The notes: generated by a model not told the origin, from the letters alone. Positions 35,193 through 42,488 are shown, numbered from the stretch's first letter. The stretch is 46,223 nucleotides of DNA from Sedimentisphaerales bacterium (GCA_016927855.1 JAFGLV010000154.1:1-46223); one strand, 5' to 3'. Numbers and translations: made by a program.

Positions 35193-35858
35193 ATGAACCA
35201 CCTTGAAGAACGAGCCGGAACTTTCATCCAAGAGCATGCCGGGACGGACGGCGATGAAATCAGCAAAGACGGTATTTGGCGGCTGTTTAGTGACGGCACA
35301 CGAATCTCGACTGTGGGTTACGGTGCGTTAGGCAATTCCATCGTCACACCATCGGACCCCAAAGAGATTCGTCGGTGGCAAAGACAATTCTGGGAAACCC
35401 GTTTGGAGAGCCTCGTGGAAGAATTCGAGACGTTGAAGTCCAGGACGTCCAACGTCGTCGGCGATGCGAGGTTCAAGCCCCAGCTTGAGCGCTTGAAGGA
35501 ACTCCAAACTCTGGTTCGGAGTGCCCGAAGCAAGTTGAGCCACCTTGTCACGCAGGAGAGAGGCTTCGTCGAAAGGGATGTCGAACGGGCGTGGGACTGT
35601 TGGCGGCGGTTCGCCGATGCGGCCGAGGAGGAGCAGCAGGCCCGTCAGCGATATGAGAATGCTCTCTTGAAGCACGCAGAGGCGGGCACACTCGAAAAGC
35701 TCAAGGCCAAGTTCGAGGAAGCCAAACGACACTCTCTGCGCGCGATGGAACGGTGGAACGAATTCGAGCCGCAGGTCGCAAGAGGGATCGTGGCGGAGCA
35801 ACTGGACGCGGAGCGGCGAGGGCAGGACGAACGTGAACTCGATTTGATCGAAATCTAA
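35193..35858 (+). CDS. Coiled-coil protein downstream of terminase
   Basis: A 221-residue, highly charged protein. After a short beta-rich start (about residues 1-55), residues 60-215 are predicted coiled coil. AAGGATTG precedes the ATG. It follows TerL by 24 nt and precedes a motif-repeat protein by 30 nt. It may be structural or scaffold-like. No family recognised. Confidence 0.55.
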   Translation: MNHLEERAGTFIQEHAGTDGDEISKDGIWRLFSDGTRISTVGYGALGNSIVTPSDPKEIRRWQRQFWETRLESLVEEFETLKSRTSNVVGDARFKPQLERLKELQTLVRSARSKLSHLVTQERGFVERDVERAWDCWRRFADAAEEEQQARQRYENALLKHAEAGTLEKLKAKFEEAKRHSLRAMERWNEFEPQVARGIVAEQLDAERRGQDERELDLIEI

Positions 35859-35888
35859 ATCACATATCGACTTGAAAGGAAGTAGACA

Positions 35889-36323
35889 ATGAGCCACGTA
35901 AGAATTGAAATGCGGGATGGAGTACGGTGCAAGGTGACGCGGGGCAACTCCCTCATCACCGGTCAACCGGCTGAGCTTGTCGAGCCGCTCGATGACGACT
36001 CGACGATTGACAACGGAACGTTCCACAACGTGCCACCCAGCGACGATGATACTCCGGACGTGGAGATGGTATCGCCACAATTCAAAAACGGGATGCAGTC
36101 GTTGGGCTCCGCCCATGTGCCTGCCAACAACTACGGCGGTCAGCTTGATCCGGTACAAAATAGCGATGATGTGCCGGACGTGGAGATGGTGAGTCCGCAG
36201 TACCACAACAGGTTCAAAAAGAACGATGCCAAGGGCGAAAACACGACTCAAGACGACGATGTCCCAGATGTGGAGTTCGTCAGCCCCCAGCATCGCAACA
36301 TGGCGACGAAAGGAGGCAAGTGA
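35889..36323 (+). CDS. Protein with three VPDVEMVSPQ-like motif repeats
   Basis: A 144-residue acidic protein with AAAGGAAG before the ATG. The N-terminal 40 residues are beta-like. Then the linear motif (D)-V/T-PDVE-M/F-VSPQ recurs three times, about 40 and 27 residues apart, in otherwise disordered sequence. Such spaced linear motifs usually bind one partner several times. Position after TerL suggests a packaging or head-related role; function unknown. Confidence 0.55.
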   Translation: MSHVRIEMRDGVRCKVTRGNSLITGQPAELVEPLDDDSTIDNGTFHNVPPSDDDTPDVEMVSPQFKNGMQSLGSAHVPANNYGGQLDPVQNSDDVPDVEMVSPQYHNRFKKNDAKGENTTQDDDVPDVEFVSPQHRNMATKGGK

Positions 36324-36324
36324 T

Positions 36325-36570
36325 ATGACGAGATTCAGATTGACGTTGAAAGACCCTGCCGGGAACAGAACTGGCCCGCATGTCTTCCACTTGGGCGGAC
36401 GCGGCGGCAACATGCGACGCCGCAAGATTCACGCTGGCCAGATCGTGGAATCGGATGAACCGCTGGACCAGCTTTTCAGAGGCAAATTCATCCGACTCTC
36501 CGACCCTGCCCCACAGCAAGACGATACAGCCCTGGCCGAGCCGAAGGCGAAGAAACGAAAGAAGGTGTGA
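36325..36570 (+). CDS. Small basic-tailed phage-type protein
   Basis: An 81-residue protein starting one base after the previous stop, with AAAGGAGG upstream. Residues 1-58 form a small beta domain (HAGQIVESDEPLDQLF is typical of small virion-associated or head-decoration proteins); the last 15 are Lys/Arg-rich. It ends the terminase operon. Function is unknown. Confidence 0.55.
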   Translation: MTRFRLTLKDPAGNRTGPHVFHLGGRGGNMRRRKIHAGQIVESDEPLDQLFRGKFIRLSDPAPQQDDTALAEPKAKKRKKV

Positions 36571-36925
36571 TGGATACCTTCGATGAAACTTTATTCATCA
36601 CTGTTGCTGGCCTGGGAGAGTGCTTCAACAATCCCACAAGGGGCCAGTATCCGGCAAGCCTGCTGCCGGACCCACGAGTGCCACACTCGCGGGAGTCCTT
36701 TCATCCGGCCCGGCCTTCCGGACTGGTCCGTGCCATGCAGGCCCCTGGGCACGGCTATTGTTCTTTTGGTGGGCAGGTGGCTACGGGCCTCCAAAGCTGC
36801 CTGCTCGAAATCTCCCCGTTCGTCCAAAGCTCTGGTTCCTTTCACTGATGGGCGGCGGTTTCCGGGGCCGACGAGCCGTTTGTTCGGCCCCCTATAATTT
36901 GGACTTGCCATGTCGGCCATGATAC
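36571..36925. other. Gene-free structured region after terminase operon
   Basis: I see no gene in this stretch. It has several hairpins: CGAGTG/CACTCG (36675-36689) and the strong GGGGCCGA (36864-36871) with TCGGCCCC (36884-36891). The latter probably ends the terminase transcript before the integrase promoter. Confidence 0.45.
36864..36891 (+). terminator. GC-rich hairpin terminator candidate
   Basis: An 8-bp perfect stem with a 12-nt loop is followed by CTATAATTT rather than a clean U-run. It lies between the terminase operon and the integrase promoter, so it may be a terminator or an insulator. Confidence 0.4.
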
Positions 36926-36934
36926 GATAATAAG
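36926..36934 (+). promoter_or_regulatory. Element promoter, GATAATAAG box 3
   Basis: The third exact copy of GATAATAAG lies 129 bp before the integrase start codon. Its -35 region does not match the CGGA seen at the other two copies, so the upstream half is unclear. Confidence 0.45.
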
Positions 36935-36940
36935 TAGAAA

Positions 36941-37052
36941 GAGGGTGGCACGGTTTGGGAGTCATGCCCCGGACCGGACCGTCAAACCTTCGACCGGATG
37001 GTCGGCCACCCCTCTTTTTGATAACCGAGTCGGTCGAAGGGAAGGGTCGAAG
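36941..37052 (+). ncRNA. Structured leader RNA / attenuator of serine integrase
   Basis: A compact three-way junction can form. P1 is GAGGGTGGC (36941-36949) with GCCACCCCTC (37005-37014, one bulge). P2 is GGTTTG (36952-36957) with CAAACC (36983-36988). P3 is CGACC (36991-36995) with GGTCG (37000-37004). Linkers are only 2, 2 and 0 nt. A run of U (37015-37019) follows P1. CCTTCGACCG (36987-36996) can instead pair perfectly with CGGTCGAAGG (37031-37040), breaking P2/P3. A second GGTCGAAG copy (37045-37052) abuts the start codon. This is the logic of an attenuator or riboswitch; the ligand, if any, is unknown. Confidence 0.5.
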
Positions 37053-37054
37053 AT

Positions 37055-38692
37055 ATGGCAAACGAATCAGACAAGCCGACGCTCAGGGCGGTGGGTTACT
37101 GCCGGACATCGGGCGAAGGTCAGCGAGACAATACCAGCATCGACACACAGAAGAAGGACATCGGACTTTTCTGCGAACGTGAGGGCTACATGCTCACACG
37201 ATTCTACGTCGATGAGTGCAAGACTGGAAAACAAATAGCGGGACGTGACGAGTTCCAGCAGATGCTCAAGGACGCCGCCAACGATCATTTCGAGGTGGTC
37301 GTGGCGTGGGACATCTCCAGGTTTGCACGGGATGGCCTTGACATCATGAACAATGCCGACGCCTTGAAACGTCTCTACGGCGTCGTCACGGTGGATGCCA
37401 AGAACCAATTCGACAACCGCCAACACGGGAAGGTCTTCACAAACTACGTTTGGGCCGGTCTGGCTGAACAGGAGCGGTTGACCATCTTGGAGCGGACCAT
37501 GAAAGGCCGGATCCGCAATGCCGAGAAAGGCTTGCCTTGGTGTGGCACAAGGCCGCCAGGCCGCACTTTCGTATGGAAGAACAGGGACAGGAAGTCCAGG
37601 CAGGGCAAGTGGGTCATCACTGAGCAGGGCAGGCGACTCCAAGAGATATTCCGCCGATACGTGGCCGGGGAGAGCCTTCGGGACTTGGAGAAGGAATACC
37701 ACATTAAGCCTCAAGAGGTCACTCGGATCGTACGCGAGAATTGTGTGAGCGGAACTTATGAAGCGACCTTCAATGCCCCTGACATCGGCATCGAGAACTA
37801 CAAAGTCCAGGTTCCCGGCATCCCTGAATTGATTTCGTCGGAGTTGGGGCGGCGGGTCCGGGATCGCATGGAGCACAGGCGGTGCTGGAACAGGGAATCC
37901 ATTGAAAGGCATCACCTTACGGGATTCGTCTGCTGCTCCGATTGTGGCCGTCCGCTGGTCGGCCATACCGACAAAGGCTACATGTACTACCGGCACAAGA
38001 AGGGACCAGCCTGCTCGTTCAGTTCAATCCACCATGACACGTTGGAGCGTCAGGTGCTGGACTACTTGTATGGATTTATCCACGACGAACCAACCTACGT
38101 GAAGGCCGTCCAGGCAGCCTTGCCGAACGACGACGACCGCAGCGCCTTGGAGAAGGATGTCCGGGAGACGGAGAAGCGGGTTGCCCGGAACGGCAAACGG
38201 ATCGACAACCTTGCCAACGCCATCGCCAACGGCGTCAAGCTATCGTCGGTGGTGGGCAAGCTGCGGTCCTTGGAACAGGAGAAAGAGACTCTGTCGATTC
38301 GGCTCAAGGAGCTACAGGAAACGCTCGTCACCATGCCCACTCGCCAGCAAGCCGAACAGGACGCCATGTGGACTCGGTTCTGGATCATGCAGGAATTGAG
38401 GCAAAGGGATTGGACCAAGCTGCCATTCAGAGAGGTCAGGAACTTCCTACGGTTCCTGTTCGGCGACAACCCCAGGAAAAGTGGCTACGGTATCTTCCTC
38501 AGCAGGAAGGATGGCTATTGGCACATCGAGTTCAAAGGATGCGTCGAGTTCGACCATGCCCTTGTCAATGGCCGGGCCAGCAGCGAACTCTTCCAGTTAC
38601 AGGCAGACGTCGAGAACGAGGCCCTCAGACGGGAGTTTCAGCAGCTATTGGAGGCTCGGCACATTATAGAACCTGGCCGTTGCTACGCGTAG
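37055..38692 (+). CDS. Large serine recombinase (integrase)
   Basis: A 545-residue site-specific recombinase. The resolvase catalytic domain occupies about residues 10-150, with nucleophile Ser19 in GYCRTS and WDISRFARDGLDI. A recombinase domain follows at about 165-280. The zinc ribbon has CCSDCG and a later Cys, and a coiled coil lies at about 360-440. It lies at the element's right end, and the attachment core falls inside its last codons, so the final eight residues are host-derived in the integrated state. It should integrate and excise the element. A structured leader precedes it. Confidence 0.92.
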   Translation: MANESDKPTLRAVGYCRTSGEGQRDNTSIDTQKKDIGLFCEREGYMLTRFYVDECKTGKQIAGRDEFQQMLKDAANDHFEVVVAWDISRFARDGLDIMNNADALKRLYGVVTVDAKNQFDNRQHGKVFTNYVWAGLAEQERLTILERTMKGRIRNAEKGLPWCGTRPPGRTFVWKNRDRKSRQGKWVITEQGRRLQEIFRRYVAGESLRDLEKEYHIKPQEVTRIVRENCVSGTYEATFNAPDIGIENYKVQVPGIPELISSELGRRVRDRMEHRRCWNRESIERHHLTGFVCCSDCGRPLVGHTDKGYMYYRHKKGPACSFSSIHHDTLERQVLDYLYGFIHDEPTYVKAVQAALPNDDDRSALEKDVRETEKRVARNGKRIDNLANAIANGVKLSSVVGKLRSLEQEKETLSIRLKELQETLVTMPTRQQAEQDAMWTRFWIMQELRQRDWTKLPFREVRNFLRFLFGDNPRKSGYGIFLSRKDGYWHIEFKGCVEFDHALVNGRASSELFQLQADVENEALRREFQQLLEARHIIEPGRCYA

Positions 38693-39859
38693 CAACAAGC
38701 GCTCGAAAATCAGCTTCTCGTTGACGTTGGCGTCGATCCAGCGCAGCGCTTCGTAGCCTTCATCGACGTTGCGGGCGGCCTGCTCCGGATCGATCCGGCC
38801 GGCCAGGTGGGCGATCTCCCGCGCCTGGTCGAAGTGGATCAAGGGGTGCTCAGGATCGACGTTGAGCATCATCGCGTCGTGGAATGCGGAGATGATGATT
38901 TGCAGGATGGTCCGCTGGGCCCGGCGGTTGATGTCGGTCTTGCTGACGGTCTTGTCGAGCGCCGCCCAACCGGCGGCAATCGCTTTGGCGTCGTTGAGCA
39001 GGCGCTCGGCCAGGTCGAGCGCGTCGGGCAGCGCGAGCTTGACCAGCGCGGCGACGACGGCCCGCTTGGCCTCGAACAGCGCGACGCCCTCCTGTTCGAG
39101 CTTCGCCCACTGACAGGCCTGTCCGGCGCTGCCGCGCGAAAGCCGAGCGAAGAACTGGGCCTTGCGCGGATCAAGCCCGGTCCCGGCCAGCAGCGTGATG
39201 ATCCGGTCCTTATCGACCGGGCCAAACCGAACGATCTGGCAGCGCGAACGCGTCGTCGGCAGCAGTTGTTCGAGCCGGGTGCATAGCAGGATAATCGTGC
39301 AATAGTGCGGCGGCTCCTCCAGAACCTTCAGCAGCGCGTTCTGTGAACTGGCGTTGAGCTTCTCCGCCTCGCTGACGACGAACACTCTCCGCTTGGCGTG
39401 CGTCGGACGGATCGCGACCTTCTCCAGCAGGAACTCGCGCACGACGTCAATGGGCAGATCGACCGGCGCCGCGCGATTCTTACCGTCCTTGGTGAAGAAG
39501 ATCAGCTCCTTGTAGACGTGCACGAAGTCCGGATGGGAATCGCCCTCGAAGAGCAGGCATGAATCGCACGCACCACAGCTATCCGTTTGGAGTTCCGCCT
39601 TTAGGCGGTCTTGTTCTGACCCGCCTGTAGAGACGCAACATTTTGCGTCTCTACCTCCGAACAGCTCACCTCCGGGCGCGGGGCCGCTACGTACCGGGTT
39701 CTCGCACAGCAGGACCTTGGCCCATTCGCGCGCGGTCTTGTACTTCCCCACACCGTCGAGCCCGGCGAAGATGTATGCATGCGCCGCCCGGCTGGCGGCA
39801 AACGCACGCTGCAACACCCCGATCGCTCGGTCCTGGCAGAAGACCGCCGTCAACGACAT
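38645..39859 (-). CDS. holB: DNA polymerase III delta' subunit (clamp loader)
   Basis: A 404-residue delta' protein; the start is at ATG 39859 behind GGAGG (the ORF is open upstream but that overlaps tmk). It helps load the beta clamp. ASRAAHAYIFAGLDGVGKYKTA (split over about residues 21-41) carries a P-loop. Cysteines of a zinc module (CGACDSC) and the SEAEKLNASSQNALLKVLEEPP sensor region are intact. Two oddities: an in-frame palindromic repeat lies inside residues about 69-78, and the last codons are replaced by element sequence (ending FYNVPSLQ). Its 3' end overlaps the integrase gene by 48 bp. Confidence 0.9.
   Translation of the reverse strand: MSLTAVFCQDRAIGVLQRAFAASRAAHAYIFAGLDGVGKYKTAREWAKVLLCENPVRSGPAPGGELFGGRDAKCCVSTGGSEQDRLKAELQTDSCGACDSCLLFEGDSHPDFVHVYKELIFFTKDGKNRAAPVDLPIDVVREFLLEKVAIRPTHAKRRVFVVSEAEKLNASSQNALLKVLEEPPHYCTIILLCTRLEQLLPTTRSRCQIVRFGPVDKDRIITLLAGTGLDPRKAQFFARLSRGSAGQACQWAKLEQEGVALFEAKRAVVAALVKLALPDALDLAERLLNDAKAIAAGWAALDKTVSKTDINRRAQRTILQIIISAFHDAMMLNVDPEHPLIHFDQAREIAHLAGRIDPEQAARNVDEGYEALRWIDANVNEKLIFERLLLRVATARFYNVPSLQ
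38663..38669. repeat. Right attachment-site core (ATTATAG)
   Basis: This 7-bp copy matches 26372-26378. It lies within both the 3' end of holB and the integrase gene, the usual place for a serine integrase to sit next to its own site. Confidence 0.6.
39627..39654. repeat. Palindromic repeat inserted in frame within holB
   Basis: GTAGAGACGCAA (39627-39638), a 4-nt centre and the exact inverse arm (39643-39654) form a perfect 12-bp-arm palindrome inside the coding sequence. It starts with GTAG and ends with CTAC as the intergenic repeats do. The reading frame is kept, encoding roughly GRDAKCCVST. Confidence 0.75.
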
Positions 39860-40479
39860 GGGATCTTCCTCCGTACGGCGTCCAGAACAGCCTGATGGAC
39901 CTCCTCGGCCGACCGGGTTGCGTCGACCACCCTGACATCGTCCCGGACCCGCGCCAGCGCCAGGAAGCCTTCGCGCACCTTGGAATGGTAGCTGTCGCCT
40001 TTCTGCTCCATGCGATCGAGCTGGCGGTTCAGACGGCTCGCGGCGGTCTTGAGATCGACGTCGAGCACGACCGTCAGATCGGGCCAAACCCGCTCAAGCG
40101 AGTCCCGCGCGAGCGCGATGACCTTGTCCATCCCGAATCCGCCGGCGTAGCCTTGATAGGCGCACGTGCTCGACAGCCACCGGTCCAGGACGACACACTT
40201 GCCGTCGCGCAGAGCCGGCGCGATCTGCTCGGACCAGAGTTGCGCCCGTGCGGCCATGTAAAGCAAGACCTCGACCGGCGTCGTCATCGTATCATGGGCC
40301 GGACTGAGCAGAATATCGCGTATCTTCTCGCCGATCACGGTCGTCCCAGGATCGCGGAAGCTCGCGGTGGAGACCCCCTGCCCGCGCAGCCATTCATCGA
40401 GTAAACGAGCTTGCGTACTCTTGCCACACCCGTCCGGACCATCCAACACAATGAACTTGCCACTGAATTCGTTCGTCAA
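39850..40479 (-). CDS. tmk: Thymidylate kinase
   Basis: A 209-residue P-loop kinase phosphorylating dTMP to dTDP. Residues 12-20 are LDGPDGCGKST (P-loop), DRWLSSTCAYQG carries the DR(Y/H/W) motif that binds dTMP, and the LID region with Arg residues follows (SRLNRQLDRMEQ). It overlaps the start of holB by 10 bp, so both are translated from one transcript. The order tmk-holB-ricT is the same as in Bacillus apart from the element. Confidence 0.95.
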   Translation of the reverse strand: MTNEFSGKFIVLDGPDGCGKSTQARLLDEWLRGQGVSTASFRDPGTTVIGEKIRDILLSPAHDTMTTPVEVLLYMAARAQLWSEQIAPALRDGKCVVLDRWLSSTCAYQGYAGGFGMDKVIALARDSLERVWPDLTVVLDVDLKTAASRLNRQLDRMEQKGDSYHSKVREGFLALARVRDDVRVVDATRSAEEVHQAVLDAVRRKIPCR

Positions 40480-40494
40480 AAGCGTCCTCCCGGG

Positions 40495-41076
40495 CTATTC
40501 ATTTCCTTCGGCCTGCGACCGAACCTCTTGCAGGAGCTGTGACAAGGAGTCTTCGACGCCAAGGGCCTTCGCCCACTTGTCGAGATACTGAAGGTCCAAC
40601 TGCCCGAAATGGGCGACGGCCACGCCCAGTGCATCGGTGTGTTGCACCTCGGACTGACGTCCTTGGGTCCACTCCAACTTGCTGAGGATCGCATCCTCGG
40701 GCGACACGATCCACAGCGTTTGGCCCGGTGCTTCGATCCGCCGGCGGCGCTGGAACTCCGTGAGACTGAAGGGACGGTCCTTGCGGACGATCAGGTCCGC
40801 CTTCCATCCGGCCGCGACGTCGATCACGTTGAACATAGTGCGTCGTTGCAGAGCGTCGCGCGCCGCAGCCGCACTGACATAACAGCCGCTCTCATCCAGC
40901 AGCTCAATGAGGCTGTCGAGCTGATCTGCCGACGGCGCTACAACGATGTCCACATCCTGCGTCGCGCGCGGACGACCGTAGAAGCTGCTGCCCAGCGAGC
41001 CCGCCACCATGTAGGGGATGTCGAGCTTGTCGAGTAGCGCGATCAGTCTCTCGAGAAAGGCACGTTGGGTCGTCAT
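40495..41076 (-). CDS. MNT-type nucleotidyltransferase
   Basis: A protein of about 193 residues. ATG 41076 overlaps the stop of the upstream small gene (ATGA). The Pol-beta-like motif GSLGSSFYG...QDVDIVV (GS about 24-25; Asp pair about 38 and 40) is intact, and the C-terminal helices resemble AbiEii/nucleotidyltransferase substrate-binding domains. It may be a toxin-antitoxin or regulatory nucleotidyltransferase. It ends 15 nt before tmk. Confidence 0.75.
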   Translation of the reverse strand: MTTQRAFLERLIALLDKLDIPYMVAGSLGSSFYGRPRATQDVDIVVAPSADQLDSLIELLDESGCYVSAAAARDALQRRTMFNVIDVAAGWKADLIVRKDRPFSLTEFQRRRRIEAPGQTLWIVSPEDAILSKLEWTQGRQSEVQHTDALGVAVAHFGQLDLQYLDKWAKALGVEDSLSQLLQEVRSQAEGNE

Positions 41077-41336
41077 GGCCGGCGCCGGTCCTTCGCAAAG
41101 ACCTCGCGAAACAACTCGTCGCCGATCATCAGGCGCAGGACTTCGCGCTCCACTGCCGGCTGGTCCCAATCCGGATGGCGGTAGCGCACGCCGGCCTCGA
41201 CCATCGCGCGCAGGTTGTCGCTGAGCTCGAAGGTCATCGCCATGCGCCCGGCGATGCCGATCCGGCGCAGGGCGCGATACTGCACAGCCAGCGCCTCGGC
41301 GGTCGTGTCGTTGAGCATCGGGTCCTTCACGGCCAT
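41073..41336 (-). CDS. Small helical partner of nucleotidyltransferase
   Basis: An 87-residue, all-helical protein. Its stop overlaps the nucleotidyltransferase start (ATGA). The pattern MAMTFELSDNLRAMVEAGVRYRHPDWDQ...REVLRLMIGDELF matches a common small protein found beside such nucleotidyltransferases. Function unknown; a binding partner or antitoxin is plausible. Confidence 0.65.
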   Translation of the reverse strand: MAVKDPMLNDTTAEALAVQYRALRRIGIAGRMAMTFELSDNLRAMVEAGVRYRHPDWDQPAVEREVLRLMIGDELFREVFAKDRRRP

Positions 41337-41346
41337 AGCACCTGCT

Positions 41347-41703
41347 CTACTGAGCCGGCTTGAAGTATAATACGAGTCGGGCGTCCTCTAACTCAACACC
41401 GGTGACCGCCTTGAATGCCTCCGCGCCGTCTTCAGGGTCGAGCTCGAATTCGTACGGGTCGCCTTGTTCCACGGTTTGTGTCACGATGACCTTACCCGAA
41501 GTCTTGTCGACGAGGTAAACGGTCCCGTCGGCAGGCGCCTCCCAGTTGATCATGACCCCTCCCCCGACGACCTGCACGTTGGCGGGCAGTTCGGCCGGGC
41601 GCATCGCCGGCGTCGAGCGGCATCCCGCTACGATGATGATCAGAGCGACCACCACGCCTGCTACCACATTTCGACCGATGATGTAGTCCTTCGTCCTTGC
41701 CAT
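41347..41703 (-). CDS. Small lipoprotein, paralogue A
   Basis: A protein of about 118 residues. ATG 41703 follows GGAGATTCAAT, the same leader as its neighbour. A hydrophobic segment ends in the lipobox IIVAGCRS, so Cys lipidation and envelope anchoring are expected. The mature part has a beta-rich unit (INWEAPADGTVYLVDKTSGKVI, split by strands) ending LYFKP. It is clearly paralogous to the next gene (about 41765-42157). Function unknown. Confidence 0.75.
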   Translation of the reverse strand: MARTKDYIIGRNVVAGVVVALIIIVAGCRSTPAMRPAELPANVQVVGGGVMINWEAPADGTVYLVDKTSGKVIVTQTVEQGDPYEFELDPEDGAEAFKAVTGVELEDARLVLYFKPAQ

Positions 41704-41764
41704 ATTGAATCTCCACATGTCTTTCAAGAAGACACCTCCATACACCGATCCCACGCGAATCGGA

Positions 41765-42157
41765 TTACTGCATTCTCAGACCTCGAGTGCCGGCTGCGTC
41801 GCCGGGCTTGAAGTAGAGCCAGAACAGCGCCTCGGAGAACTTGATGCCCAGGATGCGCTCGAACTCGTCCGCCTGCACTTCGGAGGCAACCGAGAAGCTG
41901 AAGTTGTCGCCCGCCTCCATGGAGCGCGTCTCGATGATCTTGCCGGTCGTCTTTTCCACCAGGTAGGCGGTCCCGGCGGTCGGCGCGCGCCAGTCGATCA
42001 TCAGTCCGCCGCCGACGAGATACTGATCGTCGGGCAAGCCGTCCGCCTGCAACGGTGGCGGCGTGCTGCACCCGCCCAACAGGAGCGCCAGCACTAGCGC
42101 GAACGCGACGAGTGCAACAACGCACTTCCTCATAGTCGGTGTTCCCCAATCGGCCAT
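41765..42157 (-). CDS. Small lipoprotein, paralogue B
   Basis: A protein of about 130 residues. Start 42157 shares the leader GGAGATT and ATGGC with paralogue A, which argues for this ATG over 42133. The lipobox is LLLGGCST. The mature domain repeats the same fold as its neighbour: MIDWRAPTAGTAYLVEKTTG and a LYFKPG ending. The pair arose by tandem duplication and now differs widely. It probably works at the outer surface or periplasm; partner unknown. Confidence 0.75.
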   Translation of the reverse strand: MADWGTPTMRKCVVALVAFALVLALLLGGCSTPPPLQADGLPDDQYLVGGGLMIDWRAPTAGTAYLVEKTTGKIIETRSMEAGDNFSFSVASEVQADEFERILGIKFSEALFWLYFKPGDAAGTRGLRMQ

Positions 42158-42488
42158 ATCCAATCTCCCTGATTCAGTCTATCTCCTTCACCACGCCATA
42201 ACGTGCGTCAGACTTGTCATGTACGGTCATTCGATGGTCTTTCACGCACGGCTGTAATGCCGGAGGACCGTTGTCGCCTCTGACGAGGCGAGAGTTTTCC
42301 GCTTTTCGGCCACCAGCATGATGATCTTACCAAACCATGCTGGAGGCCCAAAGCGATAAACTCAAAGTTGGTCGGATTCAGACATCAAAGACACGCTTCT
42401 GGTCGCGAGCATACTCCACAACCTCGAATGTCGCAAATCAGGGCTCGGTACAATCACCGAGGTGGACCACCATCACGGCTCCTGTGCC
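42158..42488. other. Gene-free gap between dnaE and lipoprotein genes
   Basis: A 331-bp stretch with no convincing gene. Hairpins are visible at 42275-42290 (CGCCTC/GAGGCG) and 42313-42343 (CCAGCATG/CATGCTGG). These may end dnaE transcription, but no U-run is present on the minus strand. Confidence 0.35.

Larger units (their letters stand above)
26372..38669. mobile_element. Integrated mobile element, ~12.3 kb, inserted in holB 3' end
   Basis: The element is bounded by the 7-bp direct repeat ATTATAG (26372-26378 and 38663-38669). Joining the two outer flanks restores a holB end that reads FYNPC and then a stop, which supports the boundaries. Gene content: serine integrase, tyrosine recombinase, family-A-like polymerase, clamp-like protein, DUF3102-like protein, TerL with four small companions, a cysteine-rich protein and an opposing HEPN pair. 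No portal, capsid, tail or lysis gene is present. It looks like a phage satellite or a terminase-carrying integrative element. Base composition is visibly more AT-rich than the backbone between 28.5 and 33 kb. Confidence 0.8.

Noticed and set aside
35328..36425. 365-codon frame on the minus strand in the element
   Set aside because: Antisense to three terminase-operon genes that have good ribosome-binding sites.
36941..37020. Reading the integrase leader as a plain rho-independent terminator
   Set aside because: A terminator placed between a promoter and its gene, with a multi-branched fold and an exact competing helix, is better explained as conditional control, although a simple terminator of upstream transcripts remains possible.
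26372..38669. Integration into a tRNA gene
   Set aside because: No tRNA-like sequence was found at either end; the duplicated core lies in the holB 3' end.
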